A stretch of DNA of 6,651 nucleotides from an uncultured Eubacteriales bacterium (GTDB lineage: Bacteria > Bacillota > Clostridia > Oscillospirales > Butyricicoccaceae): the NCBI GenBank assembly GCA_910585875.1, contig CAJUIK010000087.1:1-6651 (forward strand), written 5' to 3'. Below, piece after piece: positions 1 through 5,735 of the stretch (position 1 is the stretch's first letter; each line of letters begins with the position of its first letter). Position numbers and translations under genes: made by a program. The notes below the pieces were generated by a model, which saw only the letters and a program-made list of their open reading frames with translations, ran no database searches and was not told where the DNA came from.

Positions 1-1
1 G

Positions 2-706
2 GGCAGCCGTCAGCTGGCGCCTCAGCCTGTGATTTATGAGCAGCCCGCCGCCGGGATGCCTCTGCGCCGCATTTCTGCGGACGATTTGCCGGAAACCCTG
101 CCCGCTTCCCGCGTGATCCACGCCGAGGCCGACCGGGCGGGCAAAATCAGCCTGTTGGTGCTGGACAACGTCACTGGCGACGGCTTTGAATACGGCCTGC
201 TGAGCCAGACCTCTGCGGAAACCGTTATTGTGGAGGGGACGCCGCCTGGAAAGGACGAAAACGGCAATCCCACCCCCGGCTCTCCCGCTCTGACTCGCAC
301 AGTATACACCTTGAAGCTGCGCACAAGCCAAGGAACCAAAGAAATCAAATCCTATTATTCCTGCCCGGAGGCCTCTTACAGCGCCGTTCCCGGCGCGGTG
401 GCCGTGGCTCTGACCCCCGCGGATGAAAGCCGGCCCGACGAGCCCAAGCTGACAGTGGCCTTCTCCACTCCGGGCAAACGGCTGACCAGCGCGGGGACTG
501 TGACGCGGGATAAGTTCGACAGCGCCTTGGGTGTGCGCGTCAACAACCTCTATGTGCCGGTAGACGAAAACGTCCAGGTCTACAGCAAATCTATGGACCG
601 CTTTATCACCTTGGCCGAGGCTCGGGCCAACTTCAAATCCTTCGACCTATATTGCGACAGCGACCCGGCCTCCGGCGGCCATGTGCGCATGATTCTGGTT
701 TCATAA
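2..706 (+). CDS. Probable cell-surface protein, C-terminal part (5' end outside window)
   Basis: The frame is open from the first bases of the window to a TAA at 704-706, so this is the 3' part of a longer gene. The GTG at 29 is probably just an internal valine codon. The visible 234 residues have no membrane segment and are rich in Thr, Ser, Pro, Asp and Glu. They read like extracellular beta-sandwich material: a TVYTLKLRTSQGTKEIKSYY stretch, then a final module with NNLYVPVDENVQVYSK and a closing SGGHVRMILVS. From memory, endings of this kind (a V-Q-V-Y strand and a final GG-x-[IV]-R-[MV]-I strand) occur at the C-termini of large secreted, SLH-type surface proteins of Clostridia. That resemblance is a recollection, not a search result. 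Coding is well supported by the long open frame and GC-rich third positions; the function is only suggested. Its stop overlaps the start of the next gene, so the two are probably co-transcribed and translationally coupled. Confidence 0.8.
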   Translation, partial: GSRQLAPQPVIYEQPAAGMPLRRISADDLPETLPASRVIHAEADRAGKISLLVLDNVTGDGFEYGLLSQTSAETVIVEGTPPGKDENGNPTPGSPALTRTVYTLKLRTSQGTKEIKSYYSCPEASYSAVPGAVAVALTPADESRPDEPKLTVAFSTPGKRLTSAGTVTRDKFDSALGVRVNNLYVPVDENVQVYSKSMDRFITLAEARANFKSFDLYCDSDPASGGHVRMILVS

Positions 707-1406
707 TGGCGAGAACAGCGCGCAAAGCAGCTCCATTTCTGGTTTTAGCTCTGTCAATCGCCTTGCTTTGGGGTTGCCGACAGGCCGGACCGCCCCAAAA
801 AGGGGCGGCGGCAAAGCCGGAATCCCCATTGGCAGAACGTTCGGAGCCGGAACGAAACGAACCGCCGGAACAATCCCCGCCGCAGCTTGACCAGGAAGAA
901 CCCTCCTCGGAGGCAAACGATTTGCTGGAAAACCCGAACTTCTCCTTTTCCGACCTGCCCGACGCCCTGTATTTTTCCAGCGGCGCGGGCGCTTGGCGCA
1001 CCGAGCTGCGCGTTGAGGCGGACGGCAGCTTTTCCGCTGACTATTCGGACATGGACATGGGCGACGCAGGAGAGATTATCCCGACGGAACCCAATACGTC
1101 TGCCGCTTTACCGGCCAATTCGCTCCGCTGAAACAGGGGAACGATTATACCTATTCTTCTAAAATCCAATCCATCGAATGGGAGGCCCCGGGACAGGAAT
1201 CCTATCTCGACGGCATTCGCATCCTCTCCTCCGCTCCGGTAGGGCTGGAAGACAGCGACGAAATCCTGTTTTATCTGCCTCAGGCGCCGATAGATCAGCT
1301 CCCTGAAGGATTTTTAATTTGGACAGACGTCAATCTCCGTCCTCGGGAGCAGTTGGAGTATTACGGCGTTTACAATGTGAAAAACCAAACCGCCTTTGTG
1401 GGCTAA
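706..1406 (+). pseudogene. Small lipoprotein of unknown function, broken by a one-base frameshift
   Basis: The ATG at 706-708 shares its A with the TAA of the upstream gene (TAATG). There is no clear ribosome binding site, so coupling is likely. Residues 1-24 form a lipoprotein signal peptide: basic MARTARK, a hydrophobic stretch, and the lipobox L-W-G-C with C24 as the lipidation site. Residues 25-75 are a Pro/Glu-rich linker, then a globular domain opens with LPDALYFSSGAGAW (84-97). At residue 123 the frame fails: the original frame gives an unrelated tail and stops at 1129-1131 (141 aa). A -1 shift at 1071-1074 restores a good protein (DYPDGTQYVCRF, then GLEDSDEILFYLPQAPIDQLPEGF and YYGVYNVKNQTAFVG) to TAA 1404-1406. 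The restored protein would be about 233 aa. The FSSG-GAW, YP-GT-Y and GLED-E---YLP features match, from memory, an uncharacterised clostridial lipoprotein family. The simplest explanation is loss of one G (GAGGAT to GAGAT), by mutation or sequencing error. Confidence 0.75.
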
Positions 1407-1423
1407 CCGCCCGAAGGCCGACG

Positions 1424-1455
1424 GACGGCATAGCGCGCGCTATGCCGTCTTTTTT
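1424..1455 (+). terminator. Intrinsic terminator after the lipoprotein gene
   Basis: GACGGCATAG and CTATGCCGTC form a perfect 10-bp stem around CGCGCG, followed directly by six T (1450-1455). It begins 17 bases after the restored lipoprotein stop at 1406. This position supports the view that 1406, not 1131, was the ancestral end of that gene. Confidence 0.9.
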
Positions 1456-1484
1456 CACAATCCCCGGAAATTTTCCCGATTCCA

Positions 1485-1513
1485 TTGAATCAGCGGACAG
1501 TATCGTATATAAT
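1485..1513 (+). promoter_or_regulatory. Sigma-A-type promoter for the small multi-drug export gene
   Basis: A -35 box TTGAAT (1485-1490; four of six to TTGACA) and a perfect -10 box TATAAT (1508-1513) are separated by exactly 17 bases. The expected transcription start is near 1520. This leaves a leader of about 45 bases before the GTG start at 1567 and lies just after the upstream terminator, as expected for a new transcription unit. Confidence 0.8.
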
Positions 1514-1552
1514 GGAGATAGAGTTCGTTGAATTTGTATTTTATCCCAATTC

Positions 1553-1560
1553 AAAGGAGA
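1553..1560 (+). promoter_or_regulatory. Ribosome binding site deciding the start at 1567
   Basis: AAAGGAGA is followed by a six-base spacer and GTG at 1567. An upstream in-frame TTG at 1528 has no such site and would lie about eight bases from the predicted transcription start, so GTG 1567 is preferred. Confidence 0.8.
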
Positions 1561-1566
1561 GCTTCT

Positions 1567-2067
1567 GTGGAACAGATTATCCAGCGCATTTTCGATTTCT
1601 TTTTATTCGGCGGCAAGGATTTCGCCCTGTTCGTCATTTCTATGATCCCTTTTATCGAGCTGCGGGGTTCCATCATCTTTGGCGCGGCCATGGGCATCCC
1701 TTGGCCCCATGCTTTCGCCGTCTCTTTTATCGGCAATCTATTGCCTGTGCCTTTTCTGATTCTGCTGGCCCGGCCGATTTTTGCCTGGCTGAAAACCACC
1801 CGTTTGCTGTCCGGCCTGACCCATCGGGTGGAAAATCGGCTGATGAGCAAATCCGGCAAGATTGAGAAATATTCCGCCATCGGGCTGTTCCTGTTTGTAG
1901 CCATTCCCTTGCCTGGAACGGGAGCCTGGTCGGGTTCCATGATCGCGGCGCTGCTGGATATGAAGCTGAGGCGTGCCCTGCCCGCTGTCGTAGCCGGAGT
2001 ATTCACCGCCGGCGTCATCATGACTGTCGCCTCCTATGGCCTGCTGGGCGCTCTTCGCCTGTTTTAG
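1567..2067 (+). CDS. Small multi-drug export family membrane protein (COG2426/PF06695)
   Basis: This is a 166-aa integral membrane protein of the family named small multi-drug export protein, which is typically around 150-170 aa. Family-type segments are IPFIELRGS (27-35), IGNLLPVPF (55-63) and AIPLPGTGAWSGS (112-124). The Pro/Gly-rich last segment between hydrophobic stretches looks like a re-entrant loop. A basic cytoplasmic-type stretch separates the two hydrophobic halves (about 77-101). GTG 1567 is chosen as start because a good ribosome binding site precedes it. Despite the family name, transport of drugs is not firmly established. As I recall, structure-prediction work groups the family with DedA/VTT proteins, some of which move undecaprenyl phosphate across the membrane. 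It has its own promoter and is followed, after a 119-base gap, by a PAP2 phosphatase gene. Family assignment is confident; substrate is unknown. Confidence 0.88.
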   Translation: MEQIIQRIFDFFLFGGKDFALFVISMIPFIELRGSIIFGAAMGIPWPHAFAVSFIGNLLPVPFLILLARPIFAWLKTTRLLSGLTHRVENRLMSKSGKIEKYSAIGLFLFVAIPLPGTGAWSGSMIAALLDMKLRRALPAVVAGVFTAGVIMTVASYGLLGALRLF

Positions 2068-2080
2068 CTTTATCCCAAAA

Positions 2081-2155
2081 AGAAAACGCTTCCCGTTTCG
2101 ATCCTTGCAGGCTATATCAATCGATACATAAAAGCGAATTGGAAGTTCGTTTTCT
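2081..2155 (+). repeat. Imperfect inverted repeat in the gap before the PAP2 gene
   Basis: The gap 2068-2186 carries AGAAAACG-CTTCC (2081-2093) and its complement GGAAG-TT-CGTTTTCT (2141-2155), giving 8 plus 5 base pairs interrupted by a two-base bulge and enclosing 47 bases. AAACG (2084-2088) can instead pair with the nearby CGTTT (2094-2098), so two mutually exclusive folds are possible. The enclosed stretch is AT-rich. It contains only a weak promoter-like pair, TTGCAG (2105-2110) and CATAAA (2127-2132) with a 16-base spacer. There is no T-run after either fold, so this is not a standard terminator. Function unknown; it may be chance. Confidence 0.35.
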
Positions 2156-2170
2156 GTGAAATCCATTTAC

Positions 2171-2179
2171 GAAAGAAGG
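2171..2179 (+). promoter_or_regulatory. Ribosome binding site deciding the PAP2 start
   Basis: GAAAGAAGG lies seven bases before ATG 2187. An in-frame TTG at 2181 is too close to this site to be used, so ATG 2187 is chosen. Confidence 0.6.
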
Positions 2180-2186
2180 CTTGTTT

Positions 2187-2843
2187 ATGCCCCTTTTATC
2201 CTGGATTCTCTCTTTGGACAACGCCGTTTTGGACGCTATCCAGCGCTTGCGCTGCCCTTTTTGGGATTGGTTCATGCCCCTGTATTCCCGTTTAGGAGAT
2301 CATGGGATGATTTGTATCGCCTTGGCCGCCCTGCTTTTGCTTTTTCCCAAAACCCGCCAGGCCGGCGAAGCTATGGCCGTCGCTTTGGTTCTCTGCTTGT
2401 TTTCTGGAAACCTATTTCTCAAGCCGGCGGTGGCCCGGATTCGCCCCTATGACGCAAATCATTTCATGGGCCTTCTCGTGCCGCCCTTGGGCGATTTCTC
2501 CTTCCCCTCGGGCCACACCTTCTCCTGCGCGGCGGCGGCCTTTGTTTTGTTCCGCTATCACAAAAAGGCGGGGATCGCCGCTTGGTTCGCCACAGCGCTG
2601 ATGGCCTTTTCTCGCCTCTATCTCTACGTTCACTACCCCACCGACATCCTGGGCGGCCTATTGCTGGGCGTCGCCGCCGGATTTTTGGCCTGCTGTCTGT
2701 CAAACTGGGCCCGGCGCTCCCGCAGACTCAACAGCCTATCCGCCCGGCGGCTCCTGATCCCCAACCGTCCCAACGTCGCCCCCAAGCGCCGGCGGACAAA
2801 CTATGGGATCAGGCGAACAAGCGGCTCCCGACGCCGCCGCTGA
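2187..2843 (+). CDS. PAP2-family membrane phosphatase
   Basis: This 218-aa protein has all three phosphatase signature motifs of the PAP2 (type 2 phosphatidic acid phosphatase) superfamily. They are K79-x6-R86-P87 (KPAVARIRP), P107-S-G-H110, and S142-R143-x5-H149-x3-D153. H110, H149 and D153 correspond to the catalytic residues, with H149 the expected nucleophile. Hydrophobic segments before, between and after these motifs fit the usual multi-span bacterial membrane enzyme with an active site at the outer face. Bacterial relatives dephosphorylate undecaprenyl pyrophosphate, phosphatidylglycerol phosphate or similar lipids; the sequence alone does not settle the substrate. Oddity: after the last hydrophobic segment (about 155-172) the tail is extremely basic, with 16 Arg in the last 43 residues ending in RRRR, and the other two forward frames are also open over much of it. 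A late frameshift is therefore possible. Domain assignment is firm; the last roughly 40 residues are less certain. Confidence 0.92.
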   Translation: MPLLSWILSLDNAVLDAIQRLRCPFWDWFMPLYSRLGDHGMICIALAALLLLFPKTRQAGEAMAVALVLCLFSGNLFLKPAVARIRPYDANHFMGLLVPPLGDFSFPSGHTFSCAAAAFVLFRYHKKAGIAAWFATALMAFSRLYLYVHYPTDILGGLLLGVAAGFLACCLSNWARRSRRLNSLSARRLLIPNRPNVAPKRRRTNYGIRRTSGSRRRR

Positions 2844-2923
2844 GCCGAATACAGACAAATAACCCACTGCGGGCAGCGATAGCGCCGACAACCCATAGTA
2901 GGCCGTCGGCCCGCGCTGACATG

Positions 2924-2930
2924 AAGGAGG
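2924..2930 (+). promoter_or_regulatory. Strong ribosome binding site deciding the start at 2939
   Basis: A perfect AAGGAGG lies eight bases before ATG 2939. An in-frame ATG at 2921 overlaps this site and is rejected, and the open frame further upstream runs through the PAP2 gene in another frame. Confidence 0.9.
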
Positions 2931-2938
2931 AAAAGAAC

Positions 2939-3604
2939 ATGAGCGTACAATTCAACGAAAAAACCCATGCCTATCTGATCGGTTTGTTCTATCGAAACCT
3001 GAAAGAGGCCCATGGCGAAGCCGGAGTAGCCGTCTTTGTCAAAGCCACCCAAAAGACAGCCGAACAGCGGGGCGCCCGGATGGCCCTCCGAGCCCTGCGG
3101 GACGGCCATGCCCTGAATTTCAAGACTTACGCCGCCTACGGCGAGTGGAACTCCACCTTCCCCCGGAGGGGCGAGGAATGCGGCGTATACCCGGATCGCC
3201 GGATGAAGAGCTTTCTGTGCGCCTGGCGGGATACGTTTGCAGAAATGGGCCTGCAGGACTGCGGCATGGTCTATTGCAAGGAAATCGACCGAGGCATCGT
3301 CCGCGGCTTCAACCCGGATCTGACCTTTGAACTGAGAAGCTATCTGCACAACAGCGATTGCTGCGATATGGTGTTCAAAAACGCCCTGCTGGGCGAGGAT
3401 GTGCCCGCTAACCCGGAAGTGAAAATGCCTTGGGACTACCATTGCGGCCATGTCTATAAGACTTATTGCGAAAACGTGACCATGATTTTTGCCGACGGCC
3501 ATAAGATCGTGGACCAGGTGGACGCCCAATTTACCGAAGCCTTTGACCAGCAGGCGCTGGACGTTGTCCGCAGCTATTTGGGCACGGATTTCAACGCTAT
3601 CTAA
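2939..3604 (+). CDS. L-2-amino-thiazoline-4-carboxylic acid hydrolase-family protein (PF14196-like)
   Basis: This soluble 221-aa protein has no signal peptide or membrane segment. I recognise it as ATC-hydrolase family from its overall pattern. An N-terminal helical part (1-60) precedes a central block with YCKEIDRGIVRGFNPDL (112-128). Then come NSDCCDMVF (138-146), MPWDYHCGHVYKTY (163-176) and an aspartate-rich C-terminal helix. The namesake Pseudomonas enzyme opens the thiazoline ring on a route from ATC to cysteine. Most clostridial members are uncharacterised, and the substrate here cannot be inferred from sequence. The protein is rich in cysteine (C81, C94, C108, C113, C141, C142, C169, C177). 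No convincing promoter is visible in 2844-2938, but the ribosome binding site is strong. mutY begins only four bases after its stop, so the two genes almost certainly share a transcript. Confidence 0.75.
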   Translation: MSVQFNEKTHAYLIGLFYRNLKEAHGEAGVAVFVKATQKTAEQRGARMALRALRDGHALNFKTYAAYGEWNSTFPRRGEECGVYPDRRMKSFLCAWRDTFAEMGLQDCGMVYCKEIDRGIVRGFNPDLTFELRSYLHNSDCCDMVFKNALLGEDVPANPEVKMPWDYHCGHVYKTYCENVTMIFADGHKIVDQVDAQFTEAFDQQALDVVRSYLGTDFNAI

Positions 3605-3608
3605 ACGA

Positions 3609-4685
3609 ATGGACGAGGCTCAAATCCTCTGGCAGATCCCGGCGCCGCTTCTCCAATGGTATGACGGCGGCGCTCGGGTTTTGCCCTGGCGAAGCCAGCC
3701 TGCGCCTTATCGGGTGTGGGTTTCTGAAATTATGCTTCAGCAAACTCGGGTGGAGGCGGCGACGCCCTATTTTGAGCGGTTTATGGAGGCCTTTCCCGAT
3801 ATTCTCAGCTTGGCCCAGGCGCCGGAGCAGCGCCTGCTCAAACTTTGGGAGGGTCTGGGGTATTATAACCGGGCCCGCAACCTGCAAAAGGCCGCTCAAA
3901 TCGTAGCGGAACAATACGGCGGCCAACTGCCCAGCCAGCCGGACGAATTGCAAAAACTGCCCGGCATCGGCGAATATTCCGCCGGGGCCATCGCCTCTAT
4001 CGCCTATGGCCGGCGGGTCCCGGCGGTGGACGGCAACGTGCTGCGGGTTTGCTCCCGCCTGCTGTGCAGCGCCGACGACATCGCCTCCCACGCCGTCAAA
4101 AAACGTTTCCGCCGGCTGATCGCGGAAATCATGCCTTCGGACAGGCCCGGAGACTTCAACCAGGCGCTGATGGAGCTGGGCGCCGTCGTTTGCCTGCCCA
4201 ACGGCGTTCCCCTCTGCGGGCAGTGTCCTCTGGCGGAGCTGTGTCAGGGCCGTCGGCAGGGCATGGAACAGAGTCTGCCAGTGAAAGCGGCCAAAAAGCC
4301 CCGAAAGAAACAGCCTCGCACCCTATTTTTGCTATGGGACGGCAGTCGAATTCTGCTGCGGCAGCGGCCCAATCGGGGTTTGCTCTCCTCTCTCTGGGAA
4401 TTTCCCGGCTGCGACGGCCGTTTGAATGCCGCTCAGGCTCGGCAAGCCTTGGAGCAAGGGGGAGTTCAGGCGGGGGACTTGGAACCGCTGGGAGAATATG
4501 TCCATCTCTTCACCCATGTCGAATGGCAGATGACCGCCTATTGGGCAGTCTGCTCCCCGTTCCCCGCTCCGGCGGGCTGCGCCTGGGTCGCCCCCGACCA
4601 GCTGCGTCAGGACTATCCCCTTCCCTCCGCTTTCCGCCGCGTCTGCGCCGCCGCTATGCTCCATATGGATCAAGCTGATTTTTGA
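3609..4685 (+). CDS. mutY: A/G-specific adenine glycosylase MutY
   Basis: The enzyme removes adenine mispaired with 8-oxoguanine (or G), starting base excision repair that prevents G:C to T:A changes after oxidative damage. The 358 residues match the usual family length. The N-terminal catalytic half has the family opening LPWR (25-28), catalytic Glu40 in SEIMLQQTRV, the helix-hairpin-helix LPGIGEYSAGA (118-128) and catalytic Asp141 in VDGNV. The [4Fe-4S] cluster ligands are C195, C203, C206 and C212. Their spacing is C-x7-C-x2-C-x5-C, one residue longer than the x6 of the Escherichia coli enzyme. The C-terminal NUDIX-like 8-oxoG recognition domain follows (about 237-350), with LWEFPG (262-267) and H-L-F-T-H (299-303). 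The gene starts four bases after the ATC-hydrolase-like stop and has no evident ribosome binding site, which suggests translational coupling. The open frame extends upstream into the previous gene, but ATG 3609 fits the family N-terminus. Confidence 0.97.
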   Translation: MDEAQILWQIPAPLLQWYDGGARVLPWRSQPAPYRVWVSEIMLQQTRVEAATPYFERFMEAFPDILSLAQAPEQRLLKLWEGLGYYNRARNLQKAAQIVAEQYGGQLPSQPDELQKLPGIGEYSAGAIASIAYGRRVPAVDGNVLRVCSRLLCSADDIASHAVKKRFRRLIAEIMPSDRPGDFNQALMELGAVVCLPNGVPLCGQCPLAELCQGRRQGMEQSLPVKAAKKPRKKQPRTLFLLWDGSRILLRQRPNRGLLSSLWEFPGCDGRLNAAQARQALEQGGVQAGDLEPLGEYVHLFTHVEWQMTAYWAVCSPFPAPAGCAWVAPDQLRQDYPLPSAFRRVCAAAMLHMDQADF

Positions 4686-4707
4686 ATGGCCTTTTTCGGG
4701 CTGCAAC

Positions 4708-4758
4708 AACGCCCCCTGACGCATCAAAACAAATGCGTCAGGAGGCGTTTATTTGTTT
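4708..4758 (+). terminator. Intrinsic terminator between convergent mutY and sdaAA
   Basis: AACGCC pairs with GGCGTT (4708-4713 with 4744-4749), and CCTGACGCAT pairs with ATGCGTCAGG (4715-4724 with 4733-4742). One C-A mismatch separates the two helices, and the loop is eight bases. TTTATTTGTTT follows (4748-4758). The T-rich tail is on the mutY side. Read from the sdaAA side the hairpin is followed only by GTTGTTGC, so termination in that direction is plausible but weaker. This hairpin is the only element I see between the two genes. Confidence 0.85.
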
Positions 4759-4785
4759 ATTGATTGATCATCCGCAGCGCCCGGC

Positions 4786-5658
4786 CTAATATTCCAGGCG
4801 GCGTTTGGCGCTGGCGCCGGTGGGGGTGATAGCCAAGCCTCCTTCCGCCGTTTCCCGGACAGCGGCGGGCATATTGACGCCGATTTGATACATGGCGTCG
4901 ATGACCTCGTCAGGCGGGATAAAACTCTCCACCCCAGCCAAAGCCATATCCGCCGCGGTAATGGCAAAAGCGGCGTAGATGCCGTTCCGCTTGACGCAAG
5001 GAATTTCTACCAAGCCGGCCACTGGATCGCAGGCCAGCCCTAAGCAATTTTTCAAAGCCAGAGCCGCCGCTTGAGCGCACTGCTTGGCGGAGCCGCCCAT
5101 CATATCCGTCAGAGCCGCGGCGGCCATAGCCGCCGCCGTGCCCACCTCGGCCTGGCAGCCTCCGGCAGCGCCGGAAATGGTGGCTCGCGTGGCCACTACC
5201 GCCCCGACGCCGCCGCCGGTGATCAGGCCGTTGACGGCCTCCCGGTCGGAAAGGCCGTATTCCTCCTGGGCGGCGATGACCACGCCGGGCAGGATGCCGG
5301 AAGAGCCGCAGGTGGGCGCCGCCACAATCACGCCCATGGCGGCGTTATATTCCGAAGTGCCCAGAGAATAGCTGATGGCTTTGGCCTCCAGAGAACCCAG
5401 CAGGCTTTTGCCCGCCCGATAATAGCGGTAGTATTTGGCCGCTTCGCCGCCGGTAAGGCCGCTGATGCTCCTGGTTTCGGCGGTAATCCCCTCTTTGACG
5501 GCCTGCTTCATCACCCGATAGGTTTCTTCCAGCTTGTCTCGCAGCTCTTCCTCTGTCAGGCCGCTGTCTTCCTGCTCTTCTTTGAGCACCACCTGCCAGA
5601 TTGTCTTGCTGTTTTTTGCCGCTTCGTCCAAAAGATAATCAATGCTTGGGATATCCAT
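4786..5658 (-). CDS. sdaAA: L-serine ammonia-lyase, iron-sulfur-dependent, alpha subunit
   Basis: This is the catalytic, cluster-binding subunit of the oxygen-sensitive L-serine dehydratase, which converts serine to pyruvate and ammonia in the cytoplasm. The 290 residues match the usual length of about 290-300. Conserved blocks are SGLTGG (66-71), APTCGSSG (114-121), GGCQAEVG (166-173) and LACDPVAGLVEIPC (208-221). C168, C210 and C221 have the spacing C-x41-C-x10-C, the same as the three [4Fe-4S] ligands of the single-chain Legionella enzyme (C343, C385, C396, from memory). ATG 5658 is the only upstream-most in-frame start and gives the normal N-terminus. Its ribosome binding site AAGGGGG is 13 bases away, unusually far. 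It lies 77 bases downstream of sdaAB and is presumably co-transcribed with it. The gene points toward mutY and ends 37 bases from the shared hairpin. Confidence 0.96.
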   Translation of the reverse strand: MDIPSIDYLLDEAAKNSKTIWQVVLKEEQEDSGLTEEELRDKLEETYRVMKQAVKEGITAETRSISGLTGGEAAKYYRYYRAGKSLLGSLEAKAISYSLGTSEYNAAMGVIVAAPTCGSSGILPGVVIAAQEEYGLSDREAVNGLITGGGVGAVVATRATISGAAGGCQAEVGTAAAMAAAALTDMMGGSAKQCAQAAALALKNCLGLACDPVAGLVEIPCVKRNGIYAAFAITAADMALAGVESFIPPDEVIDAMYQIGVNMPAAVRETAEGGLAITPTGASAKRRLEY

Positions 5659-5662
5659 AGGC

Positions 5663-5681
5663 TGTTCTTCGCCCCCTTGGC
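5663..5681 (-). promoter_or_regulatory. sdaAA leader and ribosome binding site, near-copy of the sdaAB leader
   Basis: Read on the minus strand this is GCCAAGGGGGCGAAGAACA. It contains the AAGGGGG ribosome binding site (5672-5678), 13 bases before ATG 5658. It equals the sdaAB leader at 6401-6417 except for a two-base insertion (AA), so identity extends well beyond the binding site itself. Confidence 0.6.
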
Positions 5682-5735
5682 TGCGCGCCGGGCGGTCCTT
5701 CCTTTCTTTTGACTGGCTTTTTCCGGTTTTGAAAA

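Noticed and set aside
1060..1085. Programmed ribosomal frameshift in the lipoprotein gene
   Set aside because: No slippery heptamer, no run of identical bases and no obvious downstream stem at the junction. A simple base deletion explains it better.
2884..2910. Hairpin GCCGAC / GTCGGC before the ATC-hydrolase-like gene
   Set aside because: It has only six base pairs with a 15-base loop and no T-run. It is expected by chance in GC-rich sequence.
2801..3529. Long minus-strand open frame (242 codons) opposite the ATC-hydrolase-like gene
   Set aside because: It lies wholly opposite a well-supported gene with a strong ribosome binding site, matches no family I know, and is a common by-product of GC-rich coding on the other strand.
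4049..4678. Plus-strand 209-codon frame inside mutY
   Set aside because: It is rich in Arg, Ser, Ala and Gly, overlaps the intact MutY frame throughout and shows no domain.
5071..5712. Plus-strand 213-codon frame opposite sdaAA
   Set aside because: It is antisense to the fully conserved SdaAA sequence, and its Gly/Ala/Arg/His-rich composition is typical of a shadow frame.
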